Assembly: GCA_947069175.1 (NCBI GenBank)
Contig: CAMTDV010000012.1
Coordinates: 36,736,341-36,800,340 of the forward strand
DNA length: 64,000 nt
Reading direction: 5' to 3'
Source: Scalesia atractyloides
Lineage: Eukaryota; Streptophyta; Magnoliopsida; Asterales; Asteraceae
The translations under genes were made by a program, and so were the position numbers. The notes below the pieces were generated by a model. It saw nothing but the letters and a program-made list of their open reading frames with translations, searched no databases and was not told the origin of the DNA. Positions 10,947 through 24,180 of this stretch are shown here, piece after piece (position 1 is the stretch's first letter; each line of letters begins with the position of its first letter).

Positions 10947-13900
10947 TCAGTTAACTGTATTGCCAAACCGAAAACTTCTCAGCGACGCTATACGAGCTCG
11001 CTCTGAAATCCTTGCTTCCTTCTTTTCTTTCTTCCTTTGCTCCGTCTCCTCCAGTTTCCTCCATGAAGTGTTCCATATCGATCCAGAATGTATATCGTTG
11101 GCCAAACAGACATTAACAACCTTTTGAAACTGGAGTGCTTGTTCTTTGTCTTTTTCTTCGTAGCTGATTTTGCTGTAGAACAAACAATCTATATCTTTCT
11201 TCAAACAATTTACTAGCCACATCAGATCTAGTACTCGAATGCCACGCCACAGCACATATGTACGTTTGTGTGCTATGACGGCTTCGGTAAGCTCCTCAGT
11301 TATCTTCAACGGATCATCATCAGGGTGCACGCATATCACAGCTTCTCTCGTGTTAGAATTCGTAGAGCTACCACTTGAAGATTTTGTGAAAGTCTTGCTC
11401 CATCTGAATCATAGGCATATTCTTCATAACCTTTAGCCTCTTCACGACGAGCGTAACATCTTTTTCTTTAGTAACTGGATCAATCTTCGTAATACGCTTT
11501 GGGAAATGAGGTTTCCAGTGTATAAAACCATGCGAAGCTTCAAGCTTAATCAAATTCCATAGCCGTTGGTCATGAAATTTTATCTTCAGATTTATCATCT
11601 TAGTTTGCACGAGCTCTTTGATATCCCAATATGGCAAGGATTTGATGTCACTCAAATATCTAAAATACTGGATTCCAAACTCCCTCTTGATAGTGTAAAC
11701 ATTAAGTTCCTCGATCCATCCCCAGCTAATTATATCCCCAAGAGAAATATCTGCATCACGTGTAAAGAATGCTAGAGGACGTTTGAACTTTCGCTCGGCT
11801 GGTGAAACTTTGAACCGCTTCTTCCTCATTTCTGCAATTTCAGCTTTATTCAACTGTTGAGGAATTGTACCCTGTTTAGCAGCTTCTTCAACTTTACGTT
11901 TCAAAACATCGGCATTTTCAGCTGCAAACAACTCAGGAAAGGTTAGGGAGTCATTTGTACCCTGATCGGCAAGATTTGTAACATCGTCATCAGAATCATC
12001 CTCCACGACAACTCTATCATAATCATTCGCATCTTCAACGTGCTTGAAGACATAATCACTTGGCTCGAAAGCACTAATGTTATTCAGCTCGTCTTCAAAA
12101 TCAAACTCGAAATTTTCTTCGTCCACGCCTAACATCTTAGCAATCTCTTCCTTGGTATAGCTATGGACATATTCACCCTCTTCAACATCGTGCTCAAGAT
12201 AAAAAAATATTCGGCTTAGGCATGACAGGAACGGTAGATGTATCAGTTACAGTGAGGATTCCTGCCTGCTGAGCATCAGTAGGACCTTCAGATCTTCCCT
12301 GATCTCTATCTTCAGTCATTTGATTCGCAGAGTCGTCCAGATACACAGAACAATCAATATCTTCATTTAAAACAAATTCAGTTACATGAACACTCGTACC
12401 ACCTACATCATCAGCACCATCATCACTATCATGATCTGACGCATCAGAAAATAAATCATCAAACTCATGTATATCTTCAGCCTCTTTGTCAGCATCATCT
12501 TCAAACTCATTAGTTGCTGCTTTTCAATCTCTCTCTAACTTCCTTTTCTGTAGCCATTCTCGATGTCTTTATGAAAGATCTGTCGTGTCAATATCTACAT
12601 CTTTAGGCTTTCCTACCAGAATAAACTTCTATGAGACTGAATACACCACAATATCTGTAATATCTGGCGCAGATTCAGCTTCTGGCTCAGTTGTGACATT
12701 CACAGGATCCTCAACCACTTTAGCGTTGCCAATGCCTTGCGCATCAGATAATTCCTTTGCAAGGCGTTCTCGTTCAGCAACACGCTCTCTTGCTTCAGCT
12801 CTTTTGATCTCATCTATCTCAGCAGCAATATTAACACCCAGTTTCTTAGTTAGTATCTTCTCAAAAAGATTCATCCTTCTATCGCTTCTAAGTCTTTCTT
12901 CCTCGTATTTAGCCATGCGAATTCGTGAACGCTCATTTTCCGATACAATGCTAGCAAGCATAGCTTCGAGCTGTTGTTTGTCTTCGTTTAGCACATGGAG
13001 CTATTCCTGTAACTCTGCAATCTTGACAGTGTTTAACATGACCTTCTTCTGTAATTCTTCAACGCTTGGGTCATTAAACATGTCGGCATTAAAGTCTTCG
13101 CCCCCTGGAATATCACCAAAATCAAAATCAAAATCAAAGTGAGGCTGGGATTGCAAAGGTTGCGGCATCGCTGCGGTGTCTGTTGTGGTGGCGGCTGTGG
13201 TGTAGACTGACGTGGTGGAGATGGTGGAATTGGTGGAGTCGGTTCAACAAACTCTTCTTCCACTGTCTGCTGTTGCACTTTTTCCTTGGATTTGACATTA
13301 GGAGAATCAGTGCTTCTAGCCGCTGGACGTTTGAGACGTCGAGTCTTCTTCTTTGCCGACTTGCGTACAGGAGTATCATAATCTGAACCTGAAGGTATAT
13401 AAGTCGTATCGTCCTCTCCTGTCGCTTTTCACTTTCTCTCTTCAGCCTTACGCTTTTTCTATGTGAGCCGTTCAGCTTCTATCTTTTTAGCTCTCTCTCT
13501 TTCACTAGCTCTTCTATCCTCTGAGTCAGTGCTAGAAGACGACGCTTCTTCAGCCACTGTTTCACGACCAAAAGCTTGCCTCTCTATATCAGCAGCTATG
13601 TCTTCAATATTCTCCTCAATCTCTGGTTCATCTATTAGTCTCGAGCTCTTAGTTGTTTTCTTTTTCTTCTGAGGAGTAGAAGAAGATGTAGTCGTTGCCT
13701 TTCTCTTACCCCCATCTTTGACGAACCATGCACTACGCTTAACAACAAAACCATCAAGCGTTGTCAACTCTTCATTCTCGTCACACTCTCTTCCTTTCTC
13801 CACTTCCCTGGTGCTGGAGCGATGTAATCTTTGTCAAGGATTGCTCCAAACACAGGCTTCGCATTCGGGATGTCTTAAGATGTAGATTCATCTTCTTCAA

Positions 13901-14628
13901 GGTAGACATCCATGTGTTCCAATTTCAGCACGTCATCTTTCTTTTTCTTCAAGTTTGGATGCAGATGATCTAGCAGCATCTGAATAAAACGTGGGTACTA
14001 CAGAAATTTCTCTCTCTGAATATTTTGCACCATCTGCGTGAATATCACCTTCAAAAAATTATACGGAAGATTCAGAACAAGCGCGATTATCATGCACATC
14101 TGGTAATCTACCAAGTCTCAAATCCTCCCTTATGGTGACTCAATGCATGTATAACACAGTGTGCGATATATTGAAACGACGCACTAAGGTTACCCTTCTT
14201 GAACGGAGCAGCATTCACAAACCAACGTAACCCATGCGATAGAAACATCCCTTCACCATATATTCCGAAAAACTTGTCGGGTCATCTTTATGGTCTTTAA
14301 AGTCTAACACCTTCCTGATCAAATCCTCTGTAATCTTCACCTGAATATCTTCATCGCCAATCCTCACGGCTGATACAATAGCATTCTCCTCAGAATCATA
14401 CTCAGCTGCATTCCAAAAATACTCAATGTGAGATCTACACGCAGTATGGCGATCGATGAGAGCTTTGGTAATCGGAATTCTGCCCAAAAAATCCAACACT
14501 TCCCGGTAGGCCGCAATCTCTGTAATAGATTCGTCAAGAAGACAACATACGTTGTGAAACGAAGAGAAAGATGATTTCTTGACCTGCACACATGGACATT
14601 TCAAATCGTTAGAAAAATTTTCAAACAT
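10947..14628 (-). pseudogene. post-pol ORF of the copia element (env-like position)
   Basis: A ~3.7-kb minus-strand reading region lies between pol and the 3' LTR, broken into pieces in several frames (14628-14215, ~14210-13860, 13803-13459, 13379-12629, 12135-11368, 11339-10947). The first part has a FNxA/HIEYFWNAAEYD-like start and NAAPFKKGNLSASFQYIAHC, a helical globular region with YPRF-like and alternating hydrophobic residues. Then follow a Lys-rich stretch (QKKKKTTK, 13680), a Pro/Gln-rich stretch (~13270-13190), a Glu/Arg-rich coiled coil (12994-12760) and an acidic segment (12135-11960). The C-terminal part ends near LRSFRFGNTVN. The position matches the env-like gene of Sireviruses. 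I see no signal peptide or clear membrane segment, and its function is unknown. I recall similar ORFs in Asteraceae copia elements. Confidence 0.65.
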
Positions 14629-14629
14629 T

Positions 14630-15420
14630 CTATCTTACAAAGACACTCGTATGACCCATTCATTCATACGAGTCAACACTTAAGCAAAAATCAAATTTGA
14701 TCAATCATCACTTGTACGAGTCACTACTTTGTACGAGTGACCAAATACTTAGAAATTTTTGCAAAGAGTGTGACCAAACTTGCTTCATACGAACAATGCC
14801 TCGTACGAGTTATTAACATTTTGAACAATTAAGAATCCTACTCGTACGATCACTCACTCGTATGGGTGAAAAGATACTTGAAACATTTTGAAAAACTCCG
14901 CTCGTACGAGTGAACCATTCGTTCGAGTTTTAAACCATACCAAAAAACACCAAGTTAAACCGAACTTAAAACATGTTGATTTTAACAAATTGAATGTTGA
15001 TTCATAGGCTTTGGGGCCGATATTAACGTCTTCAAGTTCAATTTTAAGTTTTACCGGCCCAATTTCCCTAAATCTATGTTTTATGTCCGTTTGGTCTAAA
15101 TCCGACATTATAACGGCTAAAAACAAGCATTAGTACCTTTACCAACAATATTTACAATATAAAAAATGAGTGTGCGAATCGACCTCCCCAATGTATTGGT
15201 ACGAAGAATATGTCAAGAAAAATGAAGTGTAGAACTTGTTCGCACAAAGTTCTCTCTCAGTCGCACAGTGACATTAGGTTGGCTCGTGCGACTGAGGAAG
15301 CCTTTTATACTCATATAGTAGTCGCTCATACGAGTCAATGGCTCGTGCGAATGAAAACAAATGTCACTTGTACAAGTCAGTGCCATCGTACGAGTCAGTT
15401 CTGATACTTGTTAATTAATA
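14630..15420. repeat. cluster of ACTCGTACGAGT-like palindromes
   Basis: At least ten complete or half copies of a 12-bp palindrome centred on CGTACG are scattered here, for example 14800-14810 and 14901-14911, with decayed forms near 14645, 14715, 14735, 14840, 15280, 15325 and 15390. The region is non-coding spacer between RNase H and the post-pol ORF. The same motif occurs in both LTRs and in the 5' leader. Confidence 0.8.
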
Positions 15421-16764
15421 TTTTTGATTTGATTTATTTAAGAAATTTTATCTGTTTAAAACCCACTCAGTTAACCAGGTCCAAGTTAATGACCCTGTTA
15501 TCTGATTTGCCAACAAGTCCAAGTTATATAACCTTGGTTTGACCAAAACAAATTTATTTAAAAATGTAAAGTTTCAAATTAATGAACTTTGTTGACGTTT
15601 AGGTATAATTTTCTCCTTTTTTGATAAGCTCCCAACCCGTGGTCTTCAGCTTTCCTTCAGCAAAGTGTCGCCATGACTTGAACTATCATGTTTTTTCATC
15701 ATCGTAGACTAAAACAAAACTAAAATGCTAAGAAAACTAAAAATCTTTTTGGGTTTTTGGATTTTTACCGAAAAGAAATAACAAGTAAAGAAGTATATAC
15801 ATACGTATTTTTGTGAGTTTTATGTTAAGAGAATCATATAAAGTATTTGAACAAATCACCAGTACCATTGATCTTGGTAGAATCATTAAGTTCTTAAACT
15901 GGTTTACTTAGACTGCCAATATATTTATCCATTTAAATCTCTTTTCGTTTCTCAATTTTTTCAAGATATGTTAAGTAATATTAGGAACATGAAATAACTG
16001 TGTTTCCCATCTTGAAATATACTCCTGTATCAAGATTCCCAAAATTTCATTTTATAGGTGAATATATCAATTGAATCCTAAATGGGGTGACTTGCGAGAT
16101 CTTGAGAGCTCAGGTTAGTATTTCTACAGACAAAGAGATGAAGGCTCGTCTTTAGGTGGTGTTCCTTAAAGGAATCTTTTGAACTGCAGATGTCGTAAAT
16201 TTTTATGAATACTCATTTTTTGTGCTTTGTATAGGTGAATAAAGCATAAAGTATTATACAAGTTCTAGGCCATTGCTGACGCAAAATCAAAAGAACTCGG
16301 ATAATACCCCAGATATCGATTAAATATAAAGACCTAGAATCGAAGAATATGGCATTCTCTCAAACGAAATTTCAGAGTGCTAAGTCCATATATCCGAGAG
16401 ATGTTATACCACAAGTTATTCAGTTTTCTTTTTAAGTTATATCTTGAAAACAATTTACTGACCGAGTGAAGCCTATTGGCACATCCTTAGTAAGACCTGT
16501 TTAATTACTTGTTTAATCATTCCATATCTTTAGCATACTGTGACTGTCAGTTTGATGTAATATGATCTTTCTTTTTCACAAAAACTTTTATAATGTTTTT
16601 GTATTTTCCCAAACTTTCTCCCCCTAAAATCAAAAGCATATTTTTTGGATTTTTAGAATTTTTAAGAAGGAATGTACAGAAAACACGTCAAACCAATGAG
16701 AATCACGTCAAGTCTTCGTCATCCTCAAACTCAACCTCATGAATATCCCCTGATGTCAGATTTC
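15421..16764. other. non-coding spacer of the copia element
   Basis: I see no gene or strong repeat in this part between the palindrome cluster and the end of pol. It is rich in T and A. Confidence 0.5.
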
Positions 16765-18290
16765 TTAAACATTTAATTTTAAAAGATTTTTAAATCTTGT
16801 ACGATCAAAGGCTTTGGTATAAAAATCTGCTTTTTGGTCTTCAGTGTGGATTTTTTCAATTCTAACCAACTTTTTCTCGTAGCTGTCACGGATAAAGTGG
16901 TGTCGAATCTCAATATGTTTAGTACGTGAGTGTTGACATGAGTTATTAGTGATATCAATTGCAGGCTGGTTATCTACATATATGGGCGTGTCAAGAAATT
17001 GAAGTACGAAGTCTCTCATCTGGTGATATATCCAGGGTATCTGGGAACAACAGTTGGATGCTGAAACGTATTCAGCTTCACACGTAGAGTGAGTGACCGC
17101 GGTCTGTTTCTTGCATTGCCACGTTACTAAACGGGTTCCAAAGAACTGGCAACCAGCCATCGTAGATTTGGCGTTAACTTTGCAGCAACCGAAATCAGAA
17201 TCTGAGTAACCCGCAAGATTTGAGTAACCCGCAAGATTGAAGTCGTCGTGTCGAGGATACCACAAGCCGGTGCTTGGACATCCTTTCAAATATCTCATGA
17301 TACGCTTGACGGCGAGCAAATGCGACTCTCTTGGACTACACTGAAAACGGGCGCACAGGCATGTAGGATACATGATATCAGGACGAGAAGCAGTTAGATA
17401 CATCAAGGATCCGATCATGGAGCGATATAATGTTTCTTCAACTTTGACTCCATTAAGATCTGGACAAATGTCGTGATTAGGAGCTAAAGGAGTAGATGCT
17501 GGTTTAGTTCCTGTCATATCAAATTTCTCCAATATGTCATGAGCATACTTCGTCTGATGGATGAAGATACCATCAGGCAATTGATTGACCTGAAGTCCTA
17601 AAAAGAACTTCATCTCCCCCATTGCACTCATTTCAAATTTGCGCTTCATGACTTCTTCAAAGTCTTTACACAGCTTGTCATTTGTCGATCCGAAGATGAT
17701 ATCATCCACATATATTTGCACGATAATCAAATGCCCATCCACTTCATTAGTAAAAGAGGGTAGAATCTACAGTTCCTCTGAGAAAGCCATTGTCTAGAAG
17801 ATTTCATGACAGCGTTTCATACCAAGCTCTCGAGGCTTGATGTAGACCATATAAGGCTTTGTTCAGAAGGTAGACCTTATCTTTGTGTATGGGATCGACA
17901 AACCCTGGTGGTTGGCCGACATGCACCTCCTCTTTGACTTTTCCGTACAGGAAAGTAGATTTGACATCTAACTGGTACACCTTGAAACCTTTCCAAGAAG
18001 CAAAGGACAAGAATATGTGGATCGCTTCAAGACGGGCAACTGGGGCATAGACTTCTGTGTAATCTATCCCTTCTTGCTGATGAAAACCTGTACCACAAGT
18101 CGAGCTTTGTTGCGGGCCACGATTCCTCTGTCATCACGCTTGCACTTGAAGACCCATCTAGTGTTTATCTTTTTGTGATGATCTCATAGGTCAACAAGCT
18201 TCCAGACTCCCAGCTTCTGGAATTGAAGCAATTCCTCCTGCATTGCGTCCACCTAACTCTCTTCTTTTAACGCGTCTTTCTAGTTCCCGG
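16765..18290 (-). pseudogene. copia reverse transcriptase and RNase H
   Basis: Minus strand. The fingers/palm part is seen at 18290-17804 (FKVYQLDVKSTFLYGKV, then PPGFVDP and ALYGLHQASRAWYETL). After a frame change, 17742-16765 carries the catalytic IYVDDIIFGS, KFEMSAMGEMKFFLG, and LMYLTASRPDIMYPTCLCAR. RNase H follows with DSDFGCCKVNAKSTM, TSTCEAEYVSAS and the SRTKHIEIRHHFI end. Both catalytic Asp of the YVDD motif are present. The first half of RT near 18290-18020 contains stops. A 12-base duplication (NLAGYSNLAGYS) is seen near 17210-17235. Confidence 0.9.
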
Positions 18291-19558
18291 GTTCTACCTG
18301 CGAAAGAAAACAACTATTAGAAAGTCTGGTTTGCAGTGGAGCAATACGAGTATAAAAACAGCTTAGATCCTTATTTATCTGATTACGAGTTTGAACTCCT
18401 GTTAGTAAGCTGCCTATAATATTCTCCAAAGGATGATAAGAAAGTGTCCTCGGCATCACTTCACTTGGAACATCTACTTGAGATTGCAAATTTGTGATAA
18501 CATCATCAACAATCGGTGCAGATGATGAAGCTTCATTCCTGACGTTTGATTGATCAGCTTGAGTATTAAGGAAGCTTTCAATCTGCTCAAATCCTTCATC
18601 AGGACTAGACCCTCCATCATCGAAAGTTGGTTCACGATCAGAGTCAGCATTTGGCTGTTGCTGGGCAGATGATTTAGCAATGTTGACAATTGGTATAGGT
18701 ACAGATTCTTGACGAGTAGAGCTCGGACCTACATTAGACGTGTTGACAGGAAGTGACGGGGAAATCACTAACAGTCTAGAAACTTGCTCTTGATTAGATA
18801 TTTGATGCTGTTGAAAGAGCATAACAAATTCTTCTTCTGATGGCATGTCTGGTAGGTCGAATGAATTCCACAAACCCTCGTAGTTGAACAACCATGGATC
18901 CCAAGGTTTCTGCGTTGGCGTAGTATACCGTTGACAATCAACATATTGCGCAAGAATAACCTGGTTCAGACTCGGTAAGAAGACACGTTTTTGAGGAGTA
19001 GCATAACCGACGAAAAATCCTTCCAAGGATTTGGCACCAAATTTACCATCCGGGTCCAATATAGTACACGGTGATCCAAAGGGCTCCAGAAACGCAAGGT
19101 TAGGCTTCTGCTGATTTAGTAACTCAAAACAAGTCTTGTTGTGAGGCTTGACTGTTAACACATGATTGAGGGTGTACCACGCTGATGCGACTGCTTCGCT
19201 CCAAAAACTAATTGACAATATCGAATCGGCGAGCATGGTTCTGGCAGTCTCGATCAGTGTGCGATTCTTACGTTCAGCTACTCTATTTTGTTGAGGAGTA
19301 TATGGAGCACTGAATTCGTGAAGAATCCCCTTTTCATTTCTGAATTTTGAGCATCCTTTTGTTCTTGAACTCTGTACCATTGTCACTGCGGATTCTCTTG
19401 ATTGGCAAGTGATACAGGTTTTCGAGTTTTCTGAAGAGTATCATTAGAGTTTCAAATGTTTCATCTTTGCTCTCCAGAAAGAAAACCCATGAGAATCTTG
19501 AGAAATCATCTGTAACGACCAGGCAATATAGATCACCAGAAATGCTTTTAATGTTCAC
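18280..19558 (-). pseudogene. copia integrase
   Basis: Minus strand. The catalytic core shows YCLVVTDDFSRFSWVFF (first Asp), RIRSDNGTEFKN (second Asp) and YTPQQNRVAERKNR (Glu), the D,D,E triad spaced as in copia integrases. A frame change lies at 19340-19390. Downstream is the KPHNKTCFELLNQQKPNL region, then a long Ser/Gln/Asp-rich linker up to the RT. Upstream it is preceded by the gag-pre-integrase zinc-binding part. Confidence 0.9.
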
Positions 19559-19613
19559 TAGCCCGAAAGATCCATATGTAGCTTCTCTAGTGGAAGCTAG
19601 AATTCAAAAGCTT

Positions 19614-20196
19614 TCATGGGTGTGATTTCTTATGCAGTTTCCCGTTTTTATAGTCATCGGATAATTGAAAATTATTCAAATTAACACCCTCCTCTAGGTC
19701 GTTATGCACTAGGTAATTCATCTTTCTCAGATGAAAGTGCCTAATCTTCCTATGCCATAGAGTAGACTCTTTCTCGGTAGCTTTAGAAACAAAGCATTGA
19801 ACCTTCTTCGATGTTGTAGAAGCGACACTCATACCAAGAACATACAGATCATTCTCTCTCGGAGCACGTGTAAGAATCCATTCCTCAGGAATCTTGAATC
19901 GCGGCTTTAAGATCAAGCATTCTTTAAGTGCGTTGTGAATTGCTTGTCAGAAATCTGCAAAATGCTGAGTAGATTGTTCTCAAGTTCCGGATGTAGTTCA
20001 CTTTATCGAATGAAACCACTCCATTCGTGAGAATTCCCTCTCCGACAATTCTTCCTCCTTGCGTTCCGGCAAAACCTACATATCCTCCTCGGATAGCCTT
20101 GACGTCATGTAACAACGCAAACATCCCTGTCATGTGTCTGGAAGCTCTACTATCCATAATCCATTTAGACATGATCGACCGCAGGAGCCCCTGCAC
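19614..20196 (-). pseudogene. copia protease and gag-pre-integrase domain
   Basis: Minus strand. The aspartic protease active site reads WIMDSRASRHMTG, where copia proteases have DSG: the Gly after the catalytic Asp-Ser is Arg here, probably inactivating. The frame changes near 19920. The gag-pre-integrase domain continues with APRENDLYVLGM and STLWHRKIRHFHLRKMNYL, which carries the integrase-leading HHCC-type His residues. Confidence 0.88.
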
Positions 20197-20210
20197 ACAT
20201 GATGAAGAGA

Positions 20211-23200
20211 CTATTTAAACAAAGAAACCCAAGCCTGCTTGGTCTTGGGTGGGTTCTGAATATCAAATTTCAGACCTACTTTGTTTTTGACATTCTGTTT
20301 AGGCTCAGTTTTATGTGGAACAGAAGGTTTCGGTTCTACCTTGGATGATTTAACTTTTGCAACCCATGTTTGCGTTTTCAATTTTGCCCTTTTAGCATAA
20401 AATTTTGAATCCATTTGACGATATATAGTTGATGTTTCACCAATTTCAAATTTAGAGTTACGATTAATCGTTGGTTTAACATTTTTATAGATTCGTTGTG
20501 TCTTTTCAAAATTTGCTTAGGTGCAACCATAGGTGCCTTTTGTTTTTTCATCCTTAGTATACTTGTTAGAAGTAGAAACATATTTTGGATAATGTTGTGA
20601 GCAATATCGTGCAATATGCCCGACATTCTTACATTTGTAGCATGTCCTTTTGTCTTTTCAGACAGAGGAATCCAAAACTTGTTTCTTGTTCTCTTTCTCT
20701 TTCCTAAATCATCATTTGATTGAGTACCCATGATTTCTCTTTCCTTTTCTGTTGTTGTCCCAAAAACAAAATTGATTTTCTTAGTAAAGTTAAGCTTTTG
20801 GCACTTGTTGTTTATTCTTCGCTTTTGGAAACCCAAACCAGCCGTCCTATTCTAAGGATAATCTCTTGTGTTTATGTTGGTAAGGTCTGTTAACACATTT
20901 TGATTTAGGGTAAAATGATACATCATGGTTGTCTAAATCAGAATGGCTTACCTCCACAAGCTTGAACAATTTATCGACACGATCCAGATTCACGTTCTGG
21001 ATTGGAAAGTCCTCATCCGAATATAGTTTATCAGATCCATGCATTTTATAAACTATGACATTTGGATCATTATTTAAACTATTTTCTGATGTTTCAATAT
21101 CAAATTCAGACTTGTTAGATTCACTTTTTAAAACATTTTCGACCAATGTTTTAACCACCTTAGAGTCACATTCATTTTCAAATTTTGTGTAAGTTATGTC
21201 ATGTTCGTAGGCAGCTCGTTTGACTGTTCAGTTTTCAATTTTATATTGAGCGCCTTTTCCACCCCTGATGGATTTTTACAAGCATAACTATTCCACATGG
21301 GTGGTGGAACACAATCGTAACTTGCACTCTTGTTTTCCTCTTTTTTAGATTCTTCTTTGTTTTCAATCTTAGGTAGAATGTGATCAATGACGTAAGAGCT
21401 GTGGAATAACTGATTAACAATTTGTTAACCCGTTCGATTTCGATTCTTACCTTCTCAAGATCACTTTTCAGCTCAGCGATAGTATTCAAGTGAATATTAA
21501 TGGCCATTTGCTTGTCCATTACTATCGCTTTGAGCATAGAAAGTATTCCGTCATTTTCTCTGAGTTATTTTTCATACTGTTTAACAGATTTGCTTAATTT
21601 GTCGTACGCTTCTTTTGTTGATTTATAATCGCTTGACAAATTATCAGTTAAACTTTTGAGCTCATTATATCGTGTGTCTTTTACAACACATTCATTGCAT
21701 GGCTCATCACATTTCAAACATGATTTTTCTACCACAGACTCACATTTAGACTCATTTACCTCGTTTACGTTTGCCATACACGCTTTGCTGGTCTCATCAG
21801 ACAACTTCTCCATCTTTTCATCAACTATCTGTTCAACATCAGGCGTCTTCTGTTCATCGCAAGATGATCGACGGCTTGGTCCAAAGTAACCTGCAAAAGT
21901 TTTCAAGATATCGTTAGGCAGGAGATGTTTAAAAGCACTGTTTAAAAGTTCATCCTCTTTGATGATGTGTGATAGTATTAATCATCTTCTGGAGCCTCAT
22001 CAAAAGATGCCTCTGATTCTTCTTCAGGTACTTCGATTATCTCAACAACCAACACTAAACTTTCATTCTTGGAAATGTATTTGTTCCAGTTAAAGCCTTC
22101 ATCTTCTTGAGTCACTACAAGCGCTTTGTCTTTTGTTTTTGGCTGTCTATCTTTGATTGGCGCCATTCTAGTTATTGGTTGAGGACGGTGGTAGATAGCT
22201 CTCTTGTAGTGGTCGTCGGCAAATGGGTTCTGATTACCCTGAACTTCTCTGTTTGGACATTCACATTTAAAATGTCCCTTCTCCCGACACTTGAAACAAG
22301 TAACTTTGGATTTATCAAATCCAAGTTTTCCATCCAATCCACCCAAGTTTTCTTTCCCGGTGATTTCCATGAAGTGTTGTGCGCATCGAACAATAGATGC
22401 CATACACCATTTTATGTCGATCAACTCCATTTCTACCGGATCAATCTGATCATAGTCCTCTTTGGTCATTTCAGAATTTCCAATCTTTCCTGCTACAAGA
22501 CTGTTATAAGATTCGAGAACCGATGCTAAAAGTGACATATGTTGCTTGGCGGTCTTCTCATCAAAGTTTTGTGCATTCTGGAAATCAACAGCGATATTGC
22601 AATGTAGTACCCTTTGAGTAGGATTTGATTGACTGTTCTAGTTGATCTAGGGATTTCTCGAATCATGTGATGACCGTGGGCTATGAGACATGTTAGGATT
22701 GACTATTGTAAATGATTGAAAAGCACTATTTTGATTTGACGGTTTGCTTGGTGTGCTATAAGTGCTAAAGGCAGTATGGATCTTTGGAGACTGTATCTAA
22801 GTGGCAGAACTATTCTTGAAATACATATTAACGTCTTGTTACACTTGGACGCCTTTGTTCTTTGCCATTTTCTGCATCTCCAAATCATGTCCCTCCAATA
22901 TCTCAATGAATCGTGGTAATGAGAAATTACCATATTCAGTTCCATTCTTCAAGATGGTCAAATAGGTAGACCAGTCGCCTTGTGGTAAGGAATCAGCGAG
23001 TTTATCAACTAGTTCTTCGTTCGTATTGATGATTCATATTCACTTCATTTGCACAACACGATGACAATATCTTTCAATTAGTTGTTTTACTGTCTCTCCT
23101 TTGATCAAAGTAAAGATGTCAATTTTTTACTCAACAACGCCCTCTTCCCTTTACGTAACTGGGCACTACCCTGGAATTTCAATCGAAGAGCGTTCCATAA

Positions 23201-23580
23201 TGGATTTTTCGTCATCATGTTGTAATAGCACCAGTATGTCTTCCTTGATAGATTGTTGCAAAATGTTCATCATTTTCTTCTCATTAATAATTTTTTCTCT
23301 TTTAAAATCCGAAAGTTGAGCCAATGTCTTTTCGAGACCGTTCTCTCCAACATGGGATTGATACTTTTCTTCGATAGCAAACCAACAGGTAAAATGATTA
23401 GCCTGAACCCAATTCATGAAACGTTCACTCCAGCTGTCAAAGTCTTCGAGGTTCATCAACTTTGGCGGTTTCGTCATAGTACCCATGTCGTTCTCAAGGT
23501 TCATATTTTGCATTGCAGTAGTCGTAACCGCTGATGTATCAAATGCGTTATAAAATTCTTCTACCATTTTTCTGCAAAGA
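20211..23580 (-). pseudogene. copia gag with two zinc knuckles and coiled coil
   Basis: Minus strand, several frames. It starts near 23566 with MVEEFYNAFDTSAV. The copia capsid motif KPPKLMNLEDFDSWSERF follows at about 23475, then a first CCHC knuckle CFKCREKGHFKCEC (about 22300-22260) and EDEGFNWNKYI at 22090. A Lys/Glu/Asp-rich coiled-coil region spans 21906-21240. A second CCHC knuckle, CYKCKNVGHIARYC, lies at about 20643-20600. The gag is unusually long (about 3.3 kb), a trait of Sirevirus-like copia elements. There are many stops and frame changes. Confidence 0.85.
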
Positions 23581-23639
23581 TTTAGAAACACACTGATTAG
23601 TATAAAAAAAACTTTCTCCGTGCGGATAACCAAATAGTT

Positions 23640-23920
23640 CATGCGGCCAAGATTAGTTCGTACGACTCAGAAATTTGTGCGAATGAGATGATTTGTACGG
23701 AGAAGATACTCGTGTGAACACGTTGTTTGTACGGATGAAAAGATTGACACGTACGAGTAAGTTGCTTGTACGAGTGAGTATCTTGTGCGAATCACATATT
23801 TTAACTTGTAAAAATTTTTAGAGCTTTTGTGTTCTCGTTCGTACGAATGGCTTAAATCGTACAAACAGTCATTCGTGCGAGTGGTCTCTCTACCCGTACG
23901 AAGCAACTTAGGTCTCCAAA
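23640..23920. repeat. palindrome cluster in the copia 5' leader
   Basis: Degenerate ACTCGTACGAGT-type motifs recur here about every 20-30 bp, for example ACACGTACGAGT near 23737 and CTTGTACGAGTGAG near 23766. This is the untranslated leader between PBS and gag. The same motif is in the LTRs and in the spacer 14630-15420. Confidence 0.75.
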
Positions 23921-24162
23921 CGGATGAATTTCACCAATTTTGACATGATTAAGTCCGATTTTAGATCTGAAATTGTTAAGGATTAATTAGGATTGGTTTT
24001 AACGTGATATCCTAGAATCCTAGTCCATTTTGTCCGTAAATTTCTCCAATTCCGAGATCAGTTTGGGAAAGTGTAGAAGTAGAAAGCTGCAACAGTGAAT
24101 TTGAATCTGAAACATTTGGTAGCCTGCAGAAACTTGACGTTTGTCAGCAGATCAGACCTCAA

Positions 24163-24175
24163 GGCTCTAATACCA
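24163..24175 (-). other. primer-binding site (tRNA-iMet type)
   Basis: Minus strand TGGTATTAGAGCC is one base from the plant initiator tRNA-Met site. It starts 6 bases inside the LTR boundary at 24181. Confidence 0.88.
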
Positions 24176-24180
24176 CTTGG

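Noticed and set aside
10947..14628. Independent host gene between pol and LTR
   Set aside because: It lies inside the LTR-bounded element in the sense direction and is broken in several frames, so an element ORF is the simpler reading.
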